Shown here one piece after another: positions 47,016-59,031 of a DNA stretch of 64,000 nucleotides (the stretch's first letter is position 1; the number at the start of each line of letters is the position of its first letter). The notes below the pieces were generated by a model, which was not told the origin of the DNA, did not search any database, and saw nothing but the letters and a program-made list of their open reading frames with translations. The position numbers and the translations under genes were made by a program. This stretch comes from Heliocidaris erythrogramma. Lineage: Eukaryota > Echinodermata > Echinoidea > Camarodonta > Echinometridae. The DNA lies in NCBI GenBank assembly GCA_025617745.1, contig CM046873.1:31465101-31529100 (forward strand), read 5' to 3'.

Positions 47016-47512
47016 AATTAGGCCAAATGGTCATTAGACTATATGAAAATTAGACCAAATGATAAGTAGCCTAACTGGTTATTAGACGAATTGGATATTA
47101 GACCAAATGGTCATTAGACCATATGACAGTTAGACTAAATGATAAGTAGCCCAACTGGTTATTAGACTAAATGGAATTGGACCAAATGATAGGTAGACCA
47201 TATGGTATTAGCCAAAGTAGGTGTAGTCCGAATGGATATGAGACTATGTGGCTTGTAGACAAATGACTGTTAGACTATTTGGAAATAGACGAAGTGAAAA
47301 TTAGCCGAAGTGAAAATTAGCCCAAATGGGTTTTAGACTAAATGGGGTTAGCCAAACTGTGTATTAGACGAATTGGTTATTAGGCCAAATGGAAATTAGA
47401 CGAAATGGTAAGTAGACAAACTGGTTGTAGACAGAATGAAGTTAGACCACGTGGAGTTCGACGAACTGATGATTAGACTAAGTGGTGGTAGACCAAGCGA
47501 CAGTGTACCATT
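47016..47512. repeat. 16-bp array, inverse of the GGTCTAAT array
   Basis: About 30 variants of ATTAGACCAAATGGTC. It is longer and more diverged than the arrays in the 1.81-kb units, which it faces in opposite orientation. Confidence 0.85.
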
Positions 47513-47623
47513 GCATACAGCCGTTATCTGTTTTGATATTCGCTGCAAAGAAAGTACAGATATAATTTTCACTGCCCAGTTCTCATGAAATACAACTCAT
47601 TGACTAACACTTTTTATTTGCAG

Positions 47624-47720
47624 CTTTTGGGTTGCTAGACGACCCATGTTCAGTTGTTAATCCCTGCCTAAATGGTGCTACATGTCAATTCGACATTAAC
47701 TCTGCATCGGTCTCGTGCAC
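47624..47720 (+). CDS. EGF-like domain exon (Cys1-Cys4)
   Basis: The acceptor TTTTTATTTGCAG is excellent, and the donor GTGAGT follows at 47721. The exon reads FGLLDDPCSVVNPCLNGATC, then QFDINSASVSCT, giving the EGF spacing C-x5-C-x5-C-x10-C with the usual PC-x-NGA-x-C. It enters in phase 1, matching the donor of the SEA-like exon, and a SEA-then-EGF order is common in membrane mucins. It leaves in phase 2 before Cys5 and Cys6, which must come from another exon. A TGA lies just beyond the donor, so the splice is needed. EGF identity is convincing; the rest of the domain was not found. Confidence 0.8.
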
Positions 47721-47744
47721 GTGAGTTCTCGGTTTTTTATCAGT

Positions 47745-47900
47745 TATTCGGGGCACTGTGGTATATTGATAAACGCTCTTGGCTCTCATATGAACGGTCT
47801 TGGGTTAAATGCTTGCACGCTGCTTACATCCTTGAACAAGATGTTCCCTTACGTTTGTCCCTCTCGACCCAGGTGTAATAAATGGCTACCTGGTAATGCT
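47745..47900 (+). repeat. SINE-like repeat with degenerate tRNA-like head
   Basis: The sequence GCTCTTGGCTCTCATATGAA, a decayed B box GGGTTAAATGC and a tail with ACCCAGGTGTAATAAATGG resemble a dispersed tRNA-derived family of marine invertebrates. The short frame across it is not a gene. Confidence 0.5.
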
Positions 47901-48124
47901 GGGGTAAGAATGAGTACAGGGCCCTCAGGAAGAATAGCATTGATACTGATAAGGCTACCCTTGGTAATTAAAATTAGTGAAATTATATAGTGGAAGTTTG
48001 AAAGTTTGAAGTTTGAAGTTTGAAAGCTGAGATCACTACGGATATGGGGAATCTCTTATCGGTTATGCGGTGATTATGTGTGATGCCATACATGGAAAAC
48101 TTTGCTATTTGCTGTGCATAAAAG

Positions 48125-48942
48125 TTATTCAAACTACCACTTCAACTGATAGTACATCTACCATGTCTACCATTAGTTCACCTTCTACCACTTCCACTGA
48201 TGATATATCTACCCAGGCCCGTAGCCAGAGGTGGGTCGGAGGGGTCGGACGACCCCCCTCCCCCCTTCTTGGGCTGAGGTCCGCTTTTCCATGAAAAAAA
48301 AACACACACACACACCTTTAAAAATTGTGTGTTCAAAATCATCATTCACAAGCCCTAAATTTCCCCTCGGGAGTCCTTAAATTGCAGCAGAAAGCATCTA
48401 GATTTTAAAATTTTCCGGGGGAGCATGCCAATGGACCCCCCTAGCAAGGACCTGATTATGACAAAAAGGTCCACTTTTGCCAAAAACGACCCACCCCTTT
48501 AGAAACCCTGGCTACGGGCCTGCTACCGTATCAACCACTAGTTCATATTCTACCACTTTAACTGATAGTACATCTACCATGTCTACATCTTCTCCACCTT
48601 CCATCATTTCAACTGATGGAACATCTACCATATCTACCACTAGTTCACCTTCTACCATTTCAACTGATGGAACATCTACCATATCTACCACTAGTTCACC
48701 TTCTACCACTTCAACTGATGATACATCTACCATATCTACCACTACTTCACCTTCTACCACTTCGACTGATAGTACATCTACCATGTCTACATCTACTTCA
48801 CCTTCTGCCACTTCTACTGATGATACATCTACCGTATCAACCACTACTTTGCCTTCTATCCCTTCAACTGATGGTACATCCTCTATGTCGGAAACTAGTA
48901 TCAGTATAACGAATGATTCAACAATCGCTACAACTGCAACAG
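48125..48942 (+). CDS. Mucin exon, split by a transposon
   Basis: About nine mucin units (STDSTSTMSTISSPSTT, STISTTSSPSTTSTDDT and others) end with SETSISITNDSTIATTAT and the donor GTAATT in phase 1. A 309-bp element at 48214-48522 interrupts it; removing the element and its 5-bp duplication restores one frame. The acceptor is unclear: AAAAG at 48120-48124 would give phase 1, while the preceding EGF exon ends in phase 2, so an exon between them is missing or this start is wrong. Product: O-glycosylated extracellular stalk. As assembled, the insertion would introduce unrelated residues and stops unless spliced out. Confidence 0.65.
48214..48522. mobile_element. 309-bp hAT-like MITE in mucin exon
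   Basis: Ends are CAGGCCCGTAGCCAG and exact complement. CTACC is duplicated at 48209-48213 and 48523-48527. The related cassette near 40000 has the empty site GATATATCTACCGTATCAAC. A 5-bp duplication with CAG...CTG ends is compatible with some hAT lineages, but the superfamily is not certain. Confidence 0.85.
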
Positions 48943-49329
48943 GTAATTTGAATACCACTACTTCTTCTTGCTCAACTAGCTCACTTGCTATAACTGTAAA
49001 GGGTGATTTAACTGACTATTGTCACTACTGCAAATACCCTTACGGCGCTTGGTCGTTTCGCCTCTGTATATATATGAAATCCTCGCCCATGGTATTAAGA
49101 AAAGGGTTGTTTATGCCCCTCCTCGTCAAACATGTGTCTGCCCATTCAACCACTTCACAACCATGTTAGAATATTATACGTCCAGTGTCATCGCCACATG
49201 AATCAATTCCATTACAAATTCCCAACTAAAGTTGCTTTGTATAATTTTATTACATAAAAAGGATACCCGCCGTGTTCGTTTCGTTAGGTATTTTCCCAGT
49301 CATCGTATAAATTGCTCTTTCTCTTGCAG

Positions 49330-49995
49330 CAACCAAGACAACAATGTCTCCCACTAGTTCACCTTCAACCACTCCAAGTGATGGTACATCTACCATGTCT
49401 CCCACTACTTCACCTTCTACCACTTCAAATGATAGTACATCTACCATGTCTACCACTACAACTGATAGTTCATCTACCATGTCTACCACTACAACTGATA
49501 GTACATCTACCATGTCTACCACTTCAACTGACAGTACACCTACCATGTCTACCACTTCAACTGATAGTACATCTATCATGTCTGCCATTACCTCACCTTC
49601 TACCACTTCAACTGATAGTACATCTACCATGTCTACCACTACTTCACCTTCTACCACTTCAACTAATAGTACATCTACCATGTCTACCACTACTTCACCT
49701 CCTACCATTTCAACTAATAGTACATCTACCATGTCTACCACTACTTCACCTCCTACCACTTCAACTAATAGTACATCTACCATGTCTACCACTTCAACTG
49801 ATAGTACATCTGTCATGTCTACCACTTCAACTGATAGTACATCTACCATGTCTATCACTACTGCACCTCCTACCACTTCAACTAATAGTACATCTACCAT
49901 GTCTATCACTTCAACTGCTGGAACATCCTCCTTGCCGAAAACTAGTACCAGAACAACGAGTGATTCAACAATCGCATATGCTACTACTACAACAG
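49330..49995 (+). CDS. Mucin exon, intact, phase 1-1
   Basis: Acceptor CTCTTTCTCTTGCAG, 666 open bases, donor GTGATT at 49996. It encodes TKTTMSPTSSPSTTPSDGT followed by about 13 units around TSTMSTTTSPPTTSTNS, and closes with SLPKTSTRTTSDSTIAYATT. It enters and leaves in phase 1, compatible with the 48942 donor and with the sushi exons downstream. Its last part and following intron are clearly paralogous to those of the 48.9-kb exon, so the pair arose by tandem duplication of exon plus intron. No Cys; many potential O-glycosylation sites. Likely an extracellular mucin stalk. Confidence 0.8.
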
Positions 49996-50199
49996 GTGAT
50001 TTAAATACCACTACTTCAAGCTTCTTGCTCACGTAGCTCAATTGCTATAACCATAAAGGGTAATTTAACTGACAAATACTGTCATTACTGCAGTAAAAAC
50101 AAAAAAAAAAAAAAACATCCATGTATATATGAGGAGACTAAGTGACAAGACTTGGGGTTGTTAGGTCAAAGGTCAAAGGTTTAAGTTCAAAAAGTCAAT

Positions 50200-51110
50200 T
50201 AACATGTAACCAGTCAGGGTCGATTGTAGCACTGCCGCGTATTTTTGCTGGGGAAAGTTTGAAAATCGTATCCGGGGTAAAATTTTGTGCTGATTCCCAA
50301 AATGTTAGTCTTATTGATCTCACTCGTGACGTTCTGGTCACAATGGTCACTTTTTGGCGAAAGAATGGCCAACGATATCATTCCTTCCTTGTCTGAATCG
50401 TGATCAATTTTTTATCTGAATCATTCTGTAGGTGGGTTTTGGCATTCAACTTCCAATTAGATAGGTGTTATGATTCGAGAATTTACTAGTTGGATGTACT
50501 TAAATAGTTTTGACCATTATCGCCACTTGTCCCACATTGACCATTTGGATAATTTCTATTAGAAAATCGAAAATAGTGAACTGCACGGTTGCCATTAGGC
50601 TTCCTTATCCAAAAAGAATCTTGATGGGGAAGGTTTGAAAAGCTCATCCTATGTAAAATCTGACGCTGACTCCCAAAATGTTAGTCTAATATTGACCTCA
50701 CTCATGCCATTCTGGTCATAATGGTCACTTTTTTGCTGAAAATGACCAACGATACCATTTCTTCTTTGTAATCAGAACAAATTTGCTATCTTAATATTTT
50801 GTGGGTGGGTCTGGGCATCGAAATTCTAATTGAAGATTTATTTTAATTCCAGAGCAATCTGTTAATCAGATGTATCTAAATCATTTTGAGAATTTCGGTC
50901 ATTTATTTTAATGGCAGAGCAATCTATTAATTAGATGTATCTAAATCATTTTGAGAATTTCGGTCATTTGGGTCTTTCTGACCCTCATTAATTTCAGTGA
51001 GCAGAAAGTCTTGCGGTGGGTTTTAGGTCTAATCAGAACGTTGGTGTGGAAGGTTTGGGAAGCTATTCCTTCTTAGAATATCAAACCGATTAAAATAATT
51101 ACATTCTGGT
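50200..51110. repeat. Left arm of inverted 375-bp arrays
   Basis: About 2.5 units containing GTCACTTTTTGGCGAAAG, CCCAAAATGTTAGTCTTAT and TGAATCATTCTGTAGGTGGG. The reverse complement of this unit forms 53280-54450. Confidence 0.75.
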
Positions 51111-51347
51111 CCTTCTGGTTACTTTTGCCCCCCCCCTTCCCTTTGTCACTTTTCTTTCCTTTTTCTTTCTTCCATCTTTTCTTTTTCACGTTGGAGGGGT
51201 CGAGGCGGTGGTGGTGCTGATATAATATGATAAAAGATTGAAGAATGATCGTTTGAATGGTGGGTAACGAGGATTTGATATACGCATTTCTTGTTGAAAT
51301 GTGCCTTGATTGTAGTAAAGGTGGTTTTCGTGTGTGTGTGTGTGTCG

Positions 51348-52560
51348 GGGGGGGGGGGTACTCGTTTTCAGAAGGTTCGTTTTTCCGAATGTTCATAATT
51401 CCGAAGGTTCATAATTCCGAAGGTTCGTAATTCCGAAACACAAATTTCCCATAGAGCAGGGGGTTCATAATTCCGAAAATGAAATAGGGTTCATAATTCC
51501 GAACATTTGATGCATTACTCTGAAAGTAAATGACATATATCTTTTCCAACTCGGCCAATCCATGTACAAATTAAGTAAAGACAATCTCACCGCAATTTTT
51601 TCTAATATGTTCCGCAAGAATACTTCTATATACATTACTACCCAACTAGACAACCAAACTACTATCATCTACCATTAACAAGAACTTTATTTGCAAAGAA
51701 CTCATTTGTTTACTCTGGATCTGCACACTGGAATTCTGTGCCTCATGATTTTAAAGAATCCCCTAGTATTAATGCTTTTAAACGTATGCTTTAAAAAGGT
51801 TAATCCGTCAATACTCACAGGAACAGGTCAAGTCAATACACAATTAACTTTAACATATCCATACCTATATTATACCTTCGTATAACATATTTTTTTTAAA
51901 CTGAAATCATATAAGCATGCCTAACGACCTGACGTTCCATACACGTACCCCTGCAGTCTGTCTTTTCATAATTACCTGCACCTTCTCTTTCTGCCCCCTG
52001 TTATATTTGTTATCAGTTATACTTTTATAACTTCTTGTATAATATCTTGTATATATTTTGTGTTCATTATACATTTTTTTTCATTTTCTCCCCTGGATTA
52101 AAACGTATTGAAACTAAGTTCAGGGGCTTGCCTCTTGTACAAGCTTTGCTTCTTTCTGGCAAGTCCCTCCGTTTTACACTTATTATAAGCTAAAGTGTGG
52201 TTATGTTGCTGATCCTTTTTCAAGAATTATGATATTTTCATGTATTCTATATGACACATATTCGAACAACTTTGATGTATTATATTTATTATGTCATGTT
52301 TCTTTATATTTTGTTTATGTGAAACGGAAAAAGAATAAATAAATAACAATAAAAAATAAGGTTCCGAAAATGCAATAGGGTTCATAATTCCGAAGATATG
52401 ATGCATTACTCCGAAGGTTCGTAATTCCGAAAATGCAATAGAGCCCTACATAACTTTTCGGAATTATGAACCCTATCATTCATATTCGGTATTGCGAACC
52501 GTCAGAGTGACGAACCTTCAGAAATAAGAACCTTCGGAATTATGAACCTTTGGAAAAATG
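51348..52560. mobile_element. Foldback element with GGTTCATAATTCCGAA arms
   Basis: 16-bp units GAAGGTTCATAATTCC run forward at 51358-51520 and 52356-52440 and in reverse at 52455-52560, with the hairpin centre near 52447. A non-LTR fragment (51520-52355) sits in the left arm, bracketed by near-duplicate array segments of about 55 bp. Same architecture as the element at 5957-8081. Confidence 0.7.
51520..51798 (+). pseudogene. Non-LTR reverse transcriptase C-terminus
   Basis: The plus strand encodes LKVNDIYLFQLGQSMYKL and SNMFRKNTSIY, then after a frameshift near 51672 LTRTLFAKNSFVYSG, HWNSVPHDFKESPSINAFKR and a stop. This is the closing domain of a CR1/L2-type element. The region to 52355 is its 3' untranslated part, ending in AAGAATAAATAAATAAC, a typical 3' tail. 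Confidence 0.8.
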
Positions 52561-52724
52561 TCATGTTACCATTTTCGTGACCCCATTAACAACAATGTAG
52601 TAATGGAGACCACTTTAATTTCCAATGTATAATTGTGAGGAATGAAAATGAGAGAATAATGGTTGCGTAGCTTAAATCAAAGTTCCCAAGAGCTGTCCTT
52701 TATTGTTGTATATGTTATTTCCTT

Positions 52725-52955
52725 ACAATTATATATATATATATATATATATATAAAACTCTAAAGGCTACATTAGGTGGAAAGTTTTTGTCTTATTACT
52801 ATGCTCAACTGTCCACCTAATATAGGGGGCGCTATTATGACGAAATAAACCGCAATGTTGTGTGTCCACCTAATGTACCCTTTAGTAAATATATATATGT
52901 ATATATATATATATATATATATACTTATATATATATATATATATTGTCCAAATCC
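52725..52955. repeat. (TA)n microsatellites around a MITE
   Basis: TA repeats at 52731-52754 and 52889-52943 on either side of the 117-bp element. Confidence 0.8.
52764..52880. mobile_element. 117-bp MITE, AAGGCTACATTAGG ends
   Basis: The ends AAGGCTACATTAGGTGGA and an imperfect complement are flanked by TA. A near-identical copy is at 63167-63286, also within (TA)n. Core contains TATAGGGGGCGC. Confidence 0.8.
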
Positions 52956-53279
52956 AAAATCAGGTCAAAAATCTAACAAAAATCATGCAATGATGAAGTC
53001 TGACACCCAACTTCTCAGTGAAAATGTATATTGATTCAAGGACAATCAGTCCTACATTTCACCGGTTTCGACAAGGCTATTTTTGACCAAAATGGCAATT
53101 TGTGAAAATTTAAAAAAAATGTGGCCTTGTCGATCATACTCTTTACATCTAGATCACTTTTAGCCCAAAATGAGCCCTTCGATATATTTTACATAACGTC
53201 TATGGGCAAAGCATCCACAATTTTCTGATGTAAATGAAGTTAATGTCGCACCCGAACATGGCAACATTATACAGTACAT

Positions 53280-54450
53280 ATATACACACATCTACAGTTG
53301 TAATAGAAATTATGCAAATGGTCAATGTGGGTCAAAGTTACAATAATGACGGAAATGGTCAAAATTATTTCAACACATCCAATTAATTGATTGTTCTGGA
53401 ATCTTCATAGTTTTATTAATTTGGATGCCCGCCCAAACCAAATAGAAATGATTCAGATCAAAAATTTGATATTATTTCAGAGAAGGAAGGAATGATATCG
53501 TTGGTCATTTTTTGGCTAGAAAGTGACCATTATTACCAGAATGACATTACTGACATCAATAAGACCAGCATTTTGGGGGTCAACGCAAAATTTCACATGA
53601 GCTTTTCAAACATTCCCCATTAAAATTTATATTTGATGAGGATGCCCAACCGAAACAAAATTCCGAGTTTTTAATAAAAATTATGCAAATGGTCAAAGTG
53701 GGTCACAGTGGCAAATTCACCAAAATGCCCGAAATTGTCAAAATGATTTAGATACATGCAATTAATAGATTGTTCTGGAATTAAAATTAATTTTTAATTA
53801 GAATTTCGATGCCCAAACCCATTCAGATTACAAATTTGTTCTGATTACAAAGAAAAAATAATATCTCGGTATTTTTTAGGCAAAAAGTGACCATTATGAC
53901 CAGAATGTCATCAGTGAGGTCAAAGACTAAACATTTTGTAATCAGCGTAAAATTTAACCTAGGATGAGCTTTTACCTTCCCCATCAAAATTATTTTTTGG
54001 ATAATAAAGCCCAATGGAAACCGTGCTGCTCAGCTCACTATTTTCGATTTTCTCATAGAAATTATACAAATGGTCAATGTGGGGTCAAAGTGGCCAAAAT
54101 GACCAAAATGGTCAAAATGGTTCAAATACATCTAAATAACAGAATATTTTAGAATCATAACACATATCTGAGTGTAATTTGGCTGCCAAAGCCCACCTAC
54201 AGATGATTCAGATTACAAATTTGATCATGATTTAAACAAAGAAGAAATTATATCATTGGTCATTCTTTGGCGAAAAAAGTGACCATTGGGACCAGGATGT
54301 CATGAGTGAGGTCAATAAGAGTAACATTTCTGGAACAAGCGCACTATTTTACATAGGATGAGCTTTTCAAACGTTCCCCATTGAAATTCATATTTGGGTG
54401 TGGATGCCCAATTAAAGCCTTGAATCTCACTTATTCCAAGTTTTTAATAG
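53280..54450. repeat. Right arm of inverted 375-bp arrays
   Basis: Three units marked by AATTATGCAAATGGTCAA-like sequence near 53307, 53682 and 54057 (375-bp spacing). Inverse of 50200-51110. Confidence 0.8.
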
Positions 54451-54528
54451 AAATTGATACCCCACCTGAAATACATAAGTTCCTGTGTGATAGTGTGGGG
54501 TCGATTTTTAACGGGAGATTCTCGTAAT

Positions 54529-54773
54529 GCACAGATTCACAGCAAACTTAATCTGAATCGTTCCCTGCTTCAAATACATGGTAGCTGCCAAACAAATTTT
54601 GTAAAACAAAAAGGAAAAAAAAAATAAAATTGGGGATAAAATTTTTAAGATGAAATCTTGAGATAGTGGTCTCTACTGCATGTCGAATAATAAGGGATTT
54701 TAAAGGGATTTTCAACACGTTTTCATTACTTTGAAGAAAAAGAGGAGTATTCCTGTTTTCGTTGTTCATATAG
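54529..54773. repeat. Intron segment shared with 61.3 and 61.9 kb
   Basis: CACAGATTCACAGC, TGGTAGCTGCCAAAC and GAGATAGTGGTCTCTACTGC also appear near 61340 and 61905, marking a duplicated intron-plus-exon unit. Confidence 0.8.
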
Positions 54774-54956
54774 CTGTGACATGCACCGTACCGTCATTGC
54801 AACCAAGCGTGTCTTCTTCTTGTACATCTGGTGGATCAGTAAACTACAATCAGCAATGCAACTTTTCTTGTCCGACTGGTTATAACCGTATGGGACCGTC
54901 ATCTGTCACCTGCACAAGCTCAGGGACATTCTCGTCATTGTTTCCATCTTGTCAGA
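54774..54956 (+). CDS. Sushi/CCP domain exon A
   Basis: Acceptor GTTGTTCATATAG, 183 open bases, donor GTAAGT. The 61 residues contain six Cys: TCTVPSLQPSVSSSC, then YNQQCNFSCPTGYNR, SSVTCTSSGTF and FPSCQ. The spacing C...C...C-x3-C-PTGY...C...SC matches the six-cysteine selectin-type complement control protein module. Such modules mediate binding in extracellular adhesion and complement proteins. The usual Trp near the C-terminus is replaced by Phe. Phase 1-1, so it can be added or removed freely. Exon B at 62369 is nearly identical, indicating recent duplication. Confidence 0.9.
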
Positions 54957-55186
54957 GTAAGTATGGTCAGACAAGAAATGTTATTGTAAGATTGGTGTGA
55001 TTGATAAATGCAAGTATACAGGATTATTCAAGTTTAAAAAGACATTTCATTGTAAGATAAACTACATTGGAAAGCATTTGCAAATATGAAATTAACAGTT
55101 GTGACAATTTACATTTTGCTCATCTGACAAAGATATACGAGTTTTGCTTTATATAAGGCGATATAATCATGTGTATTGAACTGTTA
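54957..55186. other. Intron, no feature
   Basis: AT-rich intron sequence up to the next element; the first 30 bp match the intron after exon B. Confidence 0.6.
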
Positions 55187-55604
55187 AGGCGGATTCACAC
55201 CAAACACGACACACGACAAACGACACGACAGCACGACATGCTACACGATAAACGGCAAAAAAACAGTGCACACCGCTCACGACATTCGCTAAAAAGTCGT
55301 GCTGGAGAGAGGGTGATGCCGTCTTTGATGATGAGAATGTCGTGATAGAATTCTTTTCAAATTCATCATTATAGTCATCAAAATAATTTTAAAGATAAGA
55401 AGGAAGTTTTATATTTTTAAATCTTGAAATCATTTATTCTTTATTTGGATGTTCTAAAAGTTGTTAAATTGGTCATGTGACTATGTTGAAGAATTACAAA
55501 AGTGATATTTGCTGTTTATTCGGAATAATCACAGCTAGGTTTTCTTTCTTCATTAATAGGCCTACATAAAATTGATGATCTTTGTTGTCTATTCGGAATA
55601 ATTC

Positions 55605-55795
55605 AAGCAATTTTCCGGGGGGGGGGGGTGGAACTAAAAAACCTCCAACATTCGCTCAGTGGGGGGCGGCGAAGGGGGGTCCAGTTCCCCTCCATAATTC
55701 TCTGACAAGCAAAGGGGGGGGGGGGCACAATACATATTTTTCTTCCAAAAGAGGGGGCACGGGCCGAATGTGCCCCTCCCCCTAAATCCGCCACT
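55605..55795. mobile_element. hAT-like terminal fragment
   Basis: The right end CCTAAATCCGCCACTG is the complement of a CAGTGGCGGATTTAGG terminus. Inside are G runs and a CTCTGACAAGCAAAG motif shared with the 58862 element. The left end is unclear. Confidence 0.55.
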
Positions 55796-55799
55796 GCTT

Positions 55800-58700
55800 T
55801 GGAACATAAATTTGGTGTGAAAATGGTGGTATTCTCCGCGGCACACACCCATCGCACACTATATGGGGAGGGGGCAGTTTTGTCTTATACATTCACTCTT
55901 TACCATATTTTATGCACAAAATGACCAGAAAAATATATTTTCTTAACTGAAAAATAGTTGTGCAGGCTTATGTATTTTATATGGATTTTGGGTACCTCCA
56001 AACATTAGGAAAGTACTTGAATTTCTTGGTGGACTAACGGAAACTTTTGTTTTCTTTTTCTATAATTATAAGTTATCTCAAACTCATGGTCGCTTCCTAT
56101 GTGTTTATATTTTAAATATTTCAGTGTATGACGGAACAACTTTTCATTGTAAAAATCCAACTGTGTTAAACCTACGTGGTTGCAATAAATAAATAAATAA
56201 ATAAAAAAAATTAAAAATCTGCTGATATTTTCTCAACAAAGCAAAAGCTTTACCCCATATTACGGTACATCTTAAAATGACTCAAAAGAACCTATTTTCA
56301 GAGTTTCATTTAAAAAAAACACAACATACTTTTAAATGTAATTCCCCATTTCTTCTCCCTCTCTCTCTCTTTCTCTCTACCCCACCCCCTCTCTCTCTCT
56401 CCATGTCCCTGCCCCTCTCTCTTTCAAAATTTTTAACAAGTTCAGTGCCTATTGTATTCTGTTTGAGAGCTGAAAAAACTGTAATTGGACGATACAAACA
56501 ATACAAAAACCAATATTTAAAAGACTAAAAAAAGGGATTTAATACTGTAATTCAAATCTTTAATGGGATAAATTACTACAAGCACCTTTAACAAATAGAC
56601 CAATATGGATTTCCCTTAAAATAGTACATTAAAAAAATCATGCAAATATGAAACCAAATAAACTAAATATCTTATCAATTATGGTATTGTAAGGTATGTA
56701 AACAAAGTTCAAGCTCCATTAGAGTGCAAATTAAATTCATCCCCCAAGAATGTATGATGTAGTAAGCAAATACAATTTGCTCTGACACCCACTCCCCTCT
56801 AAAATACTTGGGACATGCTGCAAAATGCACCTCAGTCCCGATATTAAAGCTACAATGGCCTAATGATTATGTAAGGGGGGAGAGGGGCGGACGTAACTTG
56901 ATATTCTACGACATTAACCACAGTTAGATTTTGAAATAGAGATTTGGCAAAAGTTTAAATGTCCCCACTAAAGAAATTACTTATTGCAGACGAATAACAA
57001 TCTAACCGGTGGTAATGCATAACATGTAGCAAATTAAGGAAGAGAAGTAACGTACATGTAGTTGTAGGGGCTATAAAAAGACTCTTATTCAGAAAACTGA
57101 AATGAATGGATTCTGTCAACTTCATTTTGTTATGCCTTTGGTGTGTCCTTGCACACTCCATTGTGAGATCATTTGTGGACTGAGATGGGGGGGGGGGGGG
57201 CAGGGGGTACTGGGGTCCTAGGATGGGTGTGGTGACACAGGGAGTATTGATATTAGCAGCCGATGGACTGGGGGAGACACTGCTATTTGAGAATGATGAA
57301 TGGCTTAAAGTTCATTCCCTTCGACCTCTCTTGTCCTTGAGAGCATCCTTTCAGCTACCAGGTACAATCTCTGGTAGATGTGTTCCCTACAAAATGAAAA
57401 AGGAATTAAACAATGATATAGCCTTCCTAACATCATTACATCATAGCTACAAAGTGACTAGTACAATTGTATAACATTTTTTTCACAAAACACATGCATC
57501 AAAGTAACTAAACATTTACTTGAATGAACAGAACTATAATAAGATGAGAAAACAGCACTTAACATAGCAAGGGACTATAACACAAGTATGCATGATCAGT
57601 GTTTATGTATTAACTGTTATGGGTGTGTAGGACCATGACAAAGCTTATGTTAGTAAATAGAAGATCAGGGTATAAATTATTTCCCTATTAAAACGAAGCA
57701 GATCAACTATTTGACACGACTTTGAATGAACACCCATCCCCAATTTCCATGAATTCATGCACTGGGAAACAATTGGATTGTTACATGTATTGTACCATAA
57801 ATAAAATTGTACTTACTCTCTAGGTAAGGATGTGAAATCAACAATACTAGTACGTTAGTAAGTGTTTTCCCTTGATGACGGGAATCGGGAGTGTGATGAC
57901 CTGAAATGATGATGCACCAGTTCCACTTCTCTTCCCTTGTTCTTCCTCATGTTCTTGGACTGCATGAAACAAGCCTATACATGTATGTTGACCAAACGAC
58001 ATTCAGCACTTTCTCCTGTAAATTTAGTGAGAAAGGAAATTAGATCATTATTGTATTTTTGCCAGGATAAGAAATAACAAAGCAAAATGAAAATAATAAT
58101 AATTTTCTTTAAAAGACAAAATAACAATGCTGACAATAATAATGATTTAAAAAATTAAAACAGTAAAGAAATAATTTGACCAGGTGAATTCCGACGTGCT
58201 TTATGTTTTAATTATAATAACATAATTGATGGGGATGTACTGTATGTAAAGTATCTAGATATAAAAACAACTTAGTAGTTTCCATCTCCAAACGAATCTT
58301 TAACTTCATTTTAGAGTTGAATGAAACAAAATAATTACCAGATCTTTCAAGCTTGCTGGCAATCTTTCAGCAAAAGTGTCTCGCCTTTAATATCCTCGTC
58401 TTTGTACAGCGATTTGCCTGGGTTTCCAGAAGTTCATCATGGCCCATTCTTTTATGCTGCAAAAAAATAGAGGAAGAAAATAACAAAAAATAAGGCTACA
58501 AATAAACGGGTTCATAAATATGTAAGGTTCTTTAATGTTTCTTCATGGAATGGACTTTTATTTCATCTTAGAAATCCACATGTAGTCTCATATAGAATGG
58601 GTGGTCTTGTGATGTAAATTTATATAATTATTCAACTTGAAAAAAAAAAGTGAAACATAAAATTTGACCTATTTCAATCTATCAAAAGTTTATTTAGTGA

Positions 58701-58861
58701 TATGGCAAAAGATAAATCATAATAAAGACACTAGTGATATATAATTGGATTCATAACTTGCTATGCTCCCAACAAGTGATGGGATTCGTACCTTTTTCAT
58801 AATGTAGACAGCAAGTAGAATGTACATAATACATATTGTAGATCTACATCAACTCTAGATC
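55800..58861. other. Element interior without recognised gene
   Basis: AT-rich interior of the Harbinger-like element. The sequence before (AATA)n at 56186-56202 resembles a non-LTR 3' tail. 57223-57474 is open on the + strand, starting GVVTQGVLILAADGLGETLL, with no recognised family. On the minus strand 58339-58456 has good splice borders but stops in the frames that fit. Confidence 0.4.
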
Positions 58862-59031
58862 CAGGGGTGGATCCAGGAATCAGGATTTTGTCAAGGGGGG
58901 GGGGGGGATATCTCAAAAAACTTTCTGACAAGCAAAGAAGAAAAAAAAAGGTTATCAGATTTTTTTTGATCCAGTTTCCCTTCAAATTCTCTGACAATCA
59001 AAAAGGGCATGCCTCCCTAAATCTGCCACTG
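58862..59031. mobile_element. 170-bp hAT-like MITE
   Basis: CAGGGGTGGATCCAGG at the left and the complement CAGTGGCAGATTTAGG at the right; CTAGATC is duplicated at 58855-58861 and 59032-59038. Poly-G follows the left end. Like the 2860 element, the visible duplication is 7 bp. Confidence 0.75.

Noticed and set aside
47871..47899. Micro-exon completing the EGF domain
   Set aside because: It lies inside a SINE-like repeat and would lack the sixth cysteine. Kept only as a question in the findings.
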